DNA of 49,513 nt from Nocardiopsis kunsanensis DSM 44524. Lineage in GTDB: Bacteria; Actinomycetota; Actinomycetes; Streptosporangiales; Streptosporangiaceae. The stretch lies in assembly GCF_000340965.1 (NCBI RefSeq), contig NZ_ANAY01000041.1:1-49513 (forward strand), read 5' to 3'. The first letter of the stretch is position 1. Every line of letters begins with the position of its first letter. This document shows, piece after piece, positions 43,211 to 49,513 of the stretch. A model generated the notes under the pieces. The model made no database searches and had not been told where the DNA came from. It saw nothing but the letters and a program-made list of their open reading frames with translations. A program made the translations under genes and the position numbers.

Positions 43211-45184
43211 ATGGCGAACGACACCACCGACCACGCGCACTCGGTCCCGGGCACCGGCCCGGACCCGGCCGTGTCCGCGCTGATGACCGCGGTGACGGTG
43301 TTCATCCAGACTCTGTCCGGGGATGTGCCTTTCGGTACGGCCGCAACCGTTCTGGAGCGCATGACGGCGGTGCGCGAACAGATCGACAAGCTCACCTTTT
43401 CCATGCTCGCGCCGTTGGCGCAGATGGAAGCCTCCGGTGAATTGCTGGCCGAGGGCGGGCAGAAAACCATCAAGGCGTATGTGACCCACGCCTGGGGGAT
43501 CGGCCCCAACGAGGCCGAGCGGTTGATGGAGTTGGCCCGCAACCTGCACCACGGCACCATCCCCGAGACCGCGGCCGCGATCGAGGCGGGCGCCCTGACG
43601 GTGGGTGAGGCGGCTGCGGTGGCGGCGGGGGTGGAGCGCGAGGTGAAAAAGCGCGACACCGAGGCCCACCCGGACGCCGATGAGTACCGGGCGAAGGTGG
43701 ACACAGGGATGATGGCCTTCAAGGACCACAAGGCGTCGATGTCGGTGAAGAACTTCGACCAGGCCGCCCGCGCCCTGGGCTTTGCCCTCAACCCCCGCCG
43801 GGCGGAGAAGGACGAGCAGGCCCATTTCGCCGAACGCGGGGCGCGCCTGCGCTCCAACTTCGCTGGGTTCACCTTCGAGGCCTGGGGCCCGGTTTCCGAT
43901 GGTGAGCGCCTCAAGGCGGCGCTGGCCTCGTTCACGGCCCCCTACGGCACCACGGAGAAGACCAACACCCCCGACGCCAACGGCGCGGGCGCCGACGGTG
44001 CCGAGGCCGCCTCCGCCGCCTCCGGTGGCCCTGGCAACGCCGGTGGCTCCGACCTGGGCTTCATCCCGCCGGGAGAGGCGGTGACTTCGCGCTACGGGCG
44101 TACCTACGACGCGCTCATCTGCGCGATGGGGTTCGCCCACGGCCACCACGGCCACACCAACATCAAGACCAAGGCCGGGACCGAGGTCACCGGCAAGGGC
44201 AAGGGCAACGCCTCCGGCACCGCTGGTGCTGACGCGGGTGCTGGCCCCGTCGGTTTCGCCTCGGGAGACCCTGCCGATGCTGCTGACTCTTCTGCTGATG
44301 CTGATGGCTCCGCTTCTGGCGGTGGCTGCACCGAGCCGCCGGGGACCAAGGCGGTCATCAACATCACCGTGCCCCTGTCGGCGCTGATGGGCTTCGGCTT
44401 CGCCTTCAAGAACGACACCAACGCCAACGGCAACGCCGGGGCCGACGGTGTCGGCGCCGCGGGCGCCACCACCGCTGGTGCCAACGGCGATACCAACACC
44501 ACCGGGGCAACCGCCCCCGGCTGCGCGGCCGGGGCGACCGGATCCCCGCCCGGCTCGTGCCCCGGTTCGGGCGGCGATTCTGGCCCCGACCCGGGCGGCG
44601 GTGACAGCGCCACCAACACCGGCACCGCAGGTGGCACCAACACCAACACCGGCCCGCCCGGCTTTCCCGGCTCTCCCGGCAACCCGGCTTTCCCTGGCAA
44701 CCCCGCTTTCCCCGGTGTGCCCGTGTCCTCTGGCATGGCGGTGACCGAGGACGGCAACGTGCTCGCCCTGTCGGCCGTGCGTGCGATGGCGCCGACGGCG
44801 CAGATCCGCCGGTTGATCTTCGACGACCGCACCGGCCTGCCCCTGGACCTGGGCCGGGCCCACCGCCTGGCGCCGGGCTACCTGCGCACCGCCGCTTTCA
44901 TCGGCCACACGACCTGCGCCTGGCCGGGTGGCTGCGACGTGCCGGTCTCGCAGTGCGAGGCCGACCACATCACCGAGTTCTCGCACGGCGGCACCACCAC
45001 CGCGGCCAACCTGCAGCCGCTGTGCTCCAAGCACAACCGCCTGAAGTACCGCCACTCCCGCACCGAAAACACCCCCGCCAGCGGTGCCGGCACCACCGCT
45101 GCGCCGAGGATGCCTGAACCTCCGCCGGGGCCGGTGGTGCGAGCGCCTTCGGCCTCAGAGGTGCTCCAGGCCCGCGCCCAGTGA
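43211..45184 (+). CDS. DUF222 domain HNH endonuclease-like protein (13E12 family)
   Basis: 657 residues. DUF222 covers about residues 20-250 (AVREQIDKLTFSMLAPLAQME; KAYVTHAWGIGPNEAERLMELA; AGALTVGEAAAVAAGVE). A long low-complexity linker rich in Gly, Ala, Asn, Thr and Asp follows, ending in collagen-like GFPGSPGNPAFPGNPAF. The C-terminal HNH domain has Cys569 and Cys575, QCEADHITEFSHGGTTTAANLQPLC with His586, Asn600, Cys605 and His608. The usual members are 400-500 residues, so the linker is unusually long. These proteins are repeated in actinobacterial genomes and their activity is unproven; nicking or cutting DNA is expected from HNH. It lies alone within the inverted arms. Confidence 0.88.
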   Translation: MANDTTDHAHSVPGTGPDPAVSALMTAVTVFIQTLSGDVPFGTAATVLERMTAVREQIDKLTFSMLAPLAQMEASGELLAEGGQKTIKAYVTHAWGIGPNEAERLMELARNLHHGTIPETAAAIEAGALTVGEAAAVAAGVEREVKKRDTEAHPDADEYRAKVDTGMMAFKDHKASMSVKNFDQAARALGFALNPRRAEKDEQAHFAERGARLRSNFAGFTFEAWGPVSDGERLKAALASFTAPYGTTEKTNTPDANGAGADGAEAASAASGGPGNAGGSDLGFIPPGEAVTSRYGRTYDALICAMGFAHGHHGHTNIKTKAGTEVTGKGKGNASGTAGADAGAGPVGFASGDPADAADSSADADGSASGGGCTEPPGTKAVINITVPLSALMGFGFAFKNDTNANGNAGADGVGAAGATTAGANGDTNTTGATAPGCAAGATGSPPGSCPGSGGDSGPDPGGGDSATNTGTAGGTNTNTGPPGFPGSPGNPAFPGNPAFPGVPVSSGMAVTEDGNVLALSAVRAMAPTAQIRRLIFDDRTGLPLDLGRAHRLAPGYLRTAAFIGHTTCAWPGGCDVPVSQCEADHITEFSHGGTTTAANLQPLCSKHNRLKYRHSRTENTPASGAGTTAAPRMPEPPPGPVVRAPSASEVLQARAQ

Positions 45185-45225
45185 TGGCCGCCCCGCCGGC
45201 GGCCACCGGCACCGAGTGCAACCCC

Positions 45226-45238
45226 TGGAGAATCTCCA
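45226..45238. promoter_or_regulatory. Palindrome TGGAGA-A-TCTCCA after the DUF222 gene
   Basis: A perfect 6-1-6 palindrome with the same GGAGA/TCTCC half sites as the two before the gene, 42 bases after the stop codon. Confidence 0.55.
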
Positions 45239-45376
45239 CAGAAGACGGTCGCCGCTCGCACACCTGTGGCGGCCGGTCTTGACCGCACCGGGGTGTGATC
45301 GGGCTTGGACGTTCGCGCGGCCCGGCCTGTACCGGGTCCAGGACGGTGCCCGAGCCGCCGTTGTCGGTCGTTGGTA

Positions 45377-45423
45377 GTGCTGTTATGAGCACCTGACAAC
45401 GTTCTCAGTGCTGTTGTGAGCAC
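45377..45423. promoter_or_regulatory. Tandem GTGCT-N6-AGCAC operators
   Basis: GTGCTGTTATGAGCAC (45377-45392) and GTGCTGTTGTGAGCAC (45408-45423) differ in one base and are spaced by 15 bases, so they repeat every 31 bases. Each is an inverted repeat. A GTG within the second could start a short frame (STNNDTEQGIRT) that soon degenerates. Confidence 0.6.
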
Positions 45424-45539
45424 TAACAACGACACGGAACAGGGCATCCGTACCACTCGGCCCACCAGCAATCGGGGCTGTCCGATCCCGCGCATGTGTT
45501 GCCCTCGGCCTCAGCGCCGCACCCGGAGCGGCCGGGGCC

Positions 45540-45973
45540 CGGAGGCCATCCGCACACGTGTCACCCCTGAGACGCAATGCTCTACCGGGAGTGCGCCGGG
45601 CGGCCTGTGCCGTTGCTTGTGCCGTCGCAGGAGCGAGCCGCCACGCACACGCCTCGACCGTTGATCGCAATGAAGCACCCCAGGGGGTGAGGTAGTTGCT
45701 GTTCGCCCTTGATCCCGTTCTTTTGGGCTGCCAGGGGGCCTCGGGGGTGAAGGGGGTTCGTCGAGGTGGGTCGGGTCAGCCCGGCGAACAGGGCCGGAGC
45801 GCACACCCCGAGGCGCCGCGATCCACACACCGCAACGCCGACACCTTCCCGCCCAGAGAAAGTGTCGGGGTGGCGCCGACGAGGGTTGCGCGAGGGCCCG
45901 GCCGGGCTAAGATCCGGCCCCGACGAGCCACCACCCCCGAGGCAACACCACAGAACACCCCACCCAGCTCACC
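45540..45973 (+). repeat. Right inverted arm of the DUF222 element
   Basis: Plus-strand counterpart of 42498-42925, with the same order of conserved blocks from CCGCACAC to CCACAGAAC-CTCACC. The sequence outside 45973 has no match to the left flank. Confidence 0.8.
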
Positions 45974-46485
45974 CCTGCAACCCGACAGACCAGCGCCGAA
46001 GCCACCTGCCTGTCGTCCGTCGATCCGCCGAACCCCTGACTCTCCGTCAGGTCGCCACCGTGGCCGGCCGTGCGCCTCCTCAAGGAGGCGGAGGAGCGGC
46101 TTCCGGTTGTGGCGGTGCCCGGGTCGCCCTACCCCGCCTCGGCCGCCGCGAACTGAAACGGGTCCAGGCCTGGGCTTCGGACGTCATGCGGTCCTGGGAC
46201 TCGTTGACAGCGGCGTTCAGCGGACTTGTTCGGTTCGCCGTGCGTCCGTCAGAGCCCGAGCGCCCGGTAGGTACCTTGGTGGCAGAGGCACGCGATGGGC
46301 CCGCCGCCCGCGCCGAGGTCCTCGGTCCGGTGAACACATCGCACGGTTCTTCTGTCAGAGGTTCTCGTGAGCATCACGGTGCCCCGGACGGCAATGCGGG
46401 CACCGACCACATCCTCGGATCCGGACCTTCAGGCCTGCCGGCCTCCGGGTTTCCGGATCTCCGGCACCGGGATTGCGAAGAGCCC
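45974..46485. other. Intergenic, no gene recognised
   Basis: About 510 bases between the element and the glyoxalase-fold gene. Short coding-like stretches (for example RLLKEAEERLPVVAVPGSPYPA) end in stops and are not supported by starts. May contain decayed sequence. Confidence 0.4.
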
Positions 46486-47028
46486 ATGAATCTCACCCCG
46501 GACGACGCCAAGGCCGCCGCGCGGGCGCTCCGAAGGAGCCTGGCCGCGACCGACGTCGCCATCACCCACAGCCGTGCGCTGGAGATCGTCTCGCAGCAGC
46601 TCGGCTTCGCCGACTGGAAGACCGCATCGGCCGCGCTGTCCGCCTCGCGCGCGGGAGCGGGCACCGGATCGGGCGCCGCGGTTCCGGTACTGCGTATCCT
46701 CGACGAGCCCTTGGCCAGAGGGTTCTACCTCGACCACCTGGGTTTCAGCGTCGAGTGGGAGCACCGCTTCGAGCCCGGGATACCGCTGTACCTGCGGGTT
46801 CGTCGTGACGAGACCGTGCTGGACCTGTCCGAGCACCACGGTGACGGCACGCCCGGCACGGCGGTGTGGATACCCGTTGCCGACGCCGCCGCCTTCCACA
46901 CGGACATCTCCGGACGCCCCTATCGGGGGCTTCGGCCCGGCATCGACCGCGATGCTCCTGGCGGACCTACGGTCGAGGTCACCGATCCGTTCGGGAACGT
47001 TCTGCGTTTCTGCGAACCGGCCGGCTGA
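46486..47028 (+). CDS. Glyoxalase superfamily protein with N-terminal helical domain
   Basis: 180 residues. An N-terminal helical segment (LTPDDAKAAARALRRSLAA, then LEIVSQQLGFADWKTASAAL) is followed by a VOC domain from about residue 65 (VPVLRILDEPLARGFYLDHLGFSVEWEH ... PGGPTVEVTDPFGNVLRFCEP). This two-part layout is common in actinobacterial glyoxalase superfamily proteins, some related to bleomycin-binding proteins. ATG at 46486 with GAAGAG upstream. Ligand unknown. Confidence 0.85.
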   Translation: MNLTPDDAKAAARALRRSLAATDVAITHSRALEIVSQQLGFADWKTASAALSASRAGAGTGSGAAVPVLRILDEPLARGFYLDHLGFSVEWEHRFEPGIPLYLRVRRDETVLDLSEHHGDGTPGTAVWIPVADAAAFHTDISGRPYRGLRPGIDRDAPGGPTVEVTDPFGNVLRFCEPAG

Positions 47029-47220
47029 GCGGAGGGCGCCCACAGTGCTCCCCGCCCGGTCCGCCGCTCAGTGTCGGTCGTTTCGGTGGACCGCCCCCTG
47101 GCCGCAATCCCACGCAAGGGCATTGGTTGGAGCGACGGTTTCGGCTGTCATGGTTCTGCGGGCTCGTTACTGAGCACGGACCTCAGGGCCCGAGGCCCTT
47201 GCACGGATGAGGAGGCTGGG
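47029..47220. other. Intergenic
   Basis: No gene seen; GAGGAGG just before 47221 belongs to the next gene. Confidence 0.4.
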
Positions 47221-47723
47221 ATGAACGACGACGGCAACAACTGCCCCCACGCACGACGACGGCGGGGCCGCCCCCTTCGGCAGCCCCGCCGTTACGTCTG
47301 AACCAGCCATTCCAGGAATGGCTCGCCGGCAAGGACCCGGGAGTGGAGTGGTTCCGGCCGTGGCTGCAGATGATGCGTGAGGAACTCTCCATCGGAAAGC
47401 GCATGGAACGGGTCCGCCTCATCGACGATCCGCCTTCGGACTACTTGCGCTGGGAGCTGTGGGGTACCCCTTACAACCTCGGTGTCGGTGAGGACATCCG
47501 GTACCTGCCGCGAACTCATCCGATCGTGGCGGAACTCCCCGGGCACGACTTCTGGGTCTTCGACAGCCGAACGGTGGCCCGGCTGGAGTTCGAGGAGGAC
47601 CGGTTCCTCGGGGCCACCCTGACAGAAGACGCGGAAGAGGTGCTCGCTGCCGTGCGGGCACGGGACGCCGCCTGGCACCACGCGTTGACCTTCCCCGAGT
47701 ACATGGCCTCCCGCGCCCTATGA
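47221..47723 (+). pseudogene. DUF6879-type protein with a broken N-terminus
   Basis: The C-terminal body is well preserved from about 47301: FQEWLAGKDP, GKRMERVRLIDDPPSDYLRWELWGTPYNLGVGEDIRYLPR, PGHDFWVFDSR. The best start, ATG 47221 with GAGGAGG upstream, is in another frame, and at least one shift is needed to reach the body. The family normally has about 40 more residues before this region (FRLEVRDSY-like), not found here. A GTG at 47343 could start a short 126-residue product. It overlaps the start of the following XRE gene by four bases, as in intact pairs. Confidence 0.6.
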
Positions 47724-48578
47724 CCGACTATCAGACGGCCCGAGTCTCCCTCGGGGTTCGCCTGCGCGAACTCCGTGAGGGGGCCGGGCTGTCCGGGCGT
47801 GAGTTGGCTGCGAGGGCGGGACGGCACCCGTCCAAAGTGTCGCGGTTGGAGCACGGCAAGCAGACTGCGAGCACGGAGGACCTGCACTCATGGGCGCTGC
47901 TGTGCGGGCGCAGGGAAGCAGCCGGGGGGACTGGTCGCTCAGCTCCGGTCCCTGGAAACCCATTATGCGAGCTGGCGGCGTCAGCTCTCGGTCGGGCACG
48001 AAGCGCGTCAGCAATCCTATTTTCCGCTGGATGAACAGACGCGGAATTTCCGGATCTTCGAATCCTCGTGCATCCCGGGGTTCCTGCAGACCGCAGGATA
48101 TGCGCGGTTCATGTTTCGGCGAGGGGTGCGACTCCATCGTGTGCGGGATGACGGGCAAAGGGCTGTGGACGCCAGGATCGAACGCCAGCGTGTGCTCGAC
48201 GACCCCGACAAGTCGTTCCACATTCTTGTGTGGGAACCGGCTCTGCACCTCCGCCTGGCCCCGGACACGGTCATGGCTGCTCAGCTCGAATACATCGGGG
48301 CGATTCTCGAATCAGGGAAAATCGAGCTCGGCGTCGTCCCGATGCGGCGCAGCACGGACGTGGTCCCGTCCCACGGCTTCTGGATCTTCGACGACGACCG
48401 GGTCCTGGTGGAGACCATCGGCGCCGAGCTCTGCCTGACCGAGGAAAACGCGGTCGAACCGTACCGGCGTGTGTTCTCGGCACTGTCCAGCTCCGCGGTG
48501 CGTGGACGGGCCGCGTTCGAACTGGTGGAGCGCGCCCGGCGCGGACTCAGCGGACTCGAGGGTCCCGAGCCCCGCTGA
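47720..48578 (+). pseudogene. XRE-DUF5753 regulator split by a frameshift at G6
   Basis: From ATG 47720 the first 70 codons encode an XRE domain (LGVRLRELREGAGLSGRELAARAGRHPSKVSRLEHGKQ). The frame then changes within GGGGGG at 47924-47929. One G fewer would join it to VAQLRSLETHYASWRRQL and the full DUF5753 domain (SSCIPGFLQTAGYARFMFRRGV, ELGVVPMRRSTDVVPSHGFWIFDD) up to the stop at 48578. The restored protein would be about 285 residues, a normal length. A homopolymer slip, real or from sequencing, is the simplest explanation. Confidence 0.8.
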
Positions 48579-48601
48579 GCGCGTTCGGGCCTGCGGGTGT
48601 G

Positions 48602-49420
48602 TCAGGGCTTGCGTCCGACCCCGCAGAAGTCGTCGACCTCGACGGTCTCGCCCACCTCGATGGGGTCAGGACGCCAGCGGCTCACGGACACCACCCCGGG
48701 ATCCAGGAGTTCGAGCCCTTCGAAGAACCCGGCGATCTTCTCCGGTGTCCTGTTCACCCGAGGGTTCTGGCCGGTTTCGTTCCAGCTCCGCGTCATCTCG
48801 TTCATCGTCTCGGGGTGAATGACATTGGTGTCGTCGTACAGCACGAGATGGCTGCCCGGGGGAAGAGCCGCTACGAGCCGTCGGACGAGGGAATACGCTT
48901 CCTCGTCATCAGTGATGTGGCCGACGACCCCCATGAGCATCAGGGCGATGGGCTGACCGAAGTCCAGGGTCCGGGCTGCCCGGGAGAGGATGACGTCCGG
49001 CTCGCGCAGGTCCGCGTCGATGTAATCGGTGGCGCCTTCGTCGGTGCCGACGAGCAGGGCCCTGGCGTGGGCCAGAACGAGGGGATCGTGGTCGGAGTAG
49101 ACGATACGCGCATCGGGTGCGATCGCCTGTGCCACCTCGTGGGTGTTGTTCGCGGTGGGCAGTCCGGTCCCGACGTCGAGGAACTGGCGTATGCCCACGT
49201 CGCGGGTCAGATGGGTGACCGCACGTACGAGGAAGGCGCGGGCGGCCACCGCGATCTCGACGATGTGGGGGTTCGTTCGACGGATGTGGTCGCCGACGGC
49301 GCGGTCGGACGGGTAGTTGTCCTTGCCGCCCAGCCAGTAGTTCCACACACGCGCCGATTGGGGGACCGACGTGTCCAGCTGGGGCTGAGGGGCGTGGCCG
49401 TGCGCTCTGTCGTCTGTCAT
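48602..49420 (-). CDS. DUF574 SAM-dependent methyltransferase
   Basis: 272 residues, complete. The family N-terminus QSARVWNYWLGGKDNYPSDR is followed by the SAM-binding FLDVGTGLPTANNTHEVAQ near residue 83, VYSDHDPLVLAHARALL with the acidic residue for the ribose, DADLREPD, LMLMGVVGHI and a C-terminal FFEGLELLDPGVV. The acceptor is unknown; these genes occur in many copies in actinomycetes. It converges on the XRE gene, 24 bases apart. Confidence 0.9.
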   Translation of the reverse strand: MTDDRAHGHAPQPQLDTSVPQSARVWNYWLGGKDNYPSDRAVGDHIRRTNPHIVEIAVAARAFLVRAVTHLTRDVGIRQFLDVGTGLPTANNTHEVAQAIAPDARIVYSDHDPLVLAHARALLVGTDEGATDYIDADLREPDVILSRAARTLDFGQPIALMLMGVVGHITDDEEAYSLVRRLVAALPPGSHLVLYDDTNVIHPETMNEMTRSWNETGQNPRVNRTPEKIAGFFEGLELLDPGVVSVSRWRPDPIEVGETVEVDDFCGVGRKP

Positions 49421-49513
49421 GAGGGCCTAACAGTCAATGATGCGGGGCTTGCAGGCTAGATGAGTAATTCCAAGGGGTCAGTGGTCATAGGCCGTCAGGG
49501 AGCGTAGGACGGG

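Larger units (their letters stand above)
42498..45973. mobile_element. DUF222/HNH element bounded by inverted arms
   Basis: A DUF222/HNH gene (43211-45184) is enclosed by two arms of about 430 bases (42498-42925 and 45540-45973) that are reverse complements of each other with moderate divergence. They share long exact words such as GTCGGGTCAGCCCGGCGAAC and GCAACACCACAGAAC. Inside the arms lie GGAGA-N-TCTCC palindromes on both sides and a DnaA-type box in the gene leader. A decayed left half recurs at 17651-18215. DUF222 genes of the 13E12 family are known as multicopy repeats in mycobacteria. No transposase is present, so mobility is an inference. Confidence 0.65.

Noticed and set aside
43175..45055. 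626-codon open frame opposite the DUF222 gene
   Set aside because: Antisense shadow created by high-GC third positions; no ribosome site, composition is low-complexity Gly/Val/Arg.
47900..47950. Programmed frameshifting to make the full XRE protein
   Set aside because: No slippery heptamer with a following stem or internal ribosome site is visible; a homopolymer slip or sequencing error is simpler.

Overview
The window is a stretch of very GC-rich chromosome from a filamentous actinomycete, most likely a Nocardiopsis-like member of the Streptosporangiales. This is an inference from gene families, not a measurement. The pointers are GTG/TTG starts, two DUF574 methyltransferases, XRE-DUF5753 regulators paired with DUF397 or DUF6879 proteins, an Rv2578c-type radical SAM protein, a DUF222/HNH (13E12-type) gene, a PASTA-less membrane Ser/Thr kinase, and Zur- and LexA-like boxes of actinobacterial type.

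Layout. 0-0.5 kb: the left edge carries AT-richer DNA and a 3'-half tRNA-Pro scar, which looks like an attachment site. 0.5-7.4 kb: ordinary genes (MFS exporter with its MerR regulator, DUF1989 enzyme, small membrane protein, hydrolase, methyltransferase, secreted Tat-dependent phosphoesterase). 7.9-11.3 kb: an intact tRNA-Pro(GGG) followed by a graveyard of two IS3 scraps, the 3' half of a PfaD-type enoyl reductase, a frameshifted and internally deleted cytochrome P450, an orphan gene start and an IS5 scrap. This looks like the relic of a trans-AT polyketide-type cluster. 11.5-17.4 kb: VOC protein / WYL regulator, cspA plus DEAD-box helicase, a MerR-type regulator, a LmbE deacetylase and a VOC protein. 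17.6-18.2 kb: decayed left half of a DUF222 element. 18.3-23.3 kb: LysR/EamA pair, phosphoribosyltransferase, a DUF574 methyltransferase that has lost its SAM motif, and an amidohydrolase. 23.6 kb: second identical tRNA-Pro(GGG). 23.9-34.8 kb: CorA, a tightly overlapping galR-galT-galE-galK operon, a Zur-boxed CobW-like protein, a methyltransferase, a radical SAM protein with an SOS-type box, and a Ser/Thr kinase.

34.9-39.4 kb is an accessory locus. An AT-richer gene encodes a probable SRA-like plus HNH nuclease (candidate type IV restriction enzyme). Next to it is an XRE/DUF397 regulatory unit divergent from three small proteins of unknown function, one with a Tyr-rich hexapeptide repeat. 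39.5-42.2 kb holds an FAD monooxygenase and a glutathionyl-hydroquinone-reductase-like protein.

42.5-46.0 kb is the most striking structure: a DUF222/HNH gene enclosed by two diverged, inverted arms of about 430 bp. Inside the arms are GGAGA-N-TCTCC palindromes and a perfect DnaA-box 9-mer. The same leader, 9-mer and arm recur in the decayed copy at 17.65-18.2 kb, so this is a repeated and probably mobile unit. 46.5-49.4 kb ends the window with a glyoxalase-fold protein, a decaying DUF6879/XRE pair and a complete DUF574 methyltransferase.
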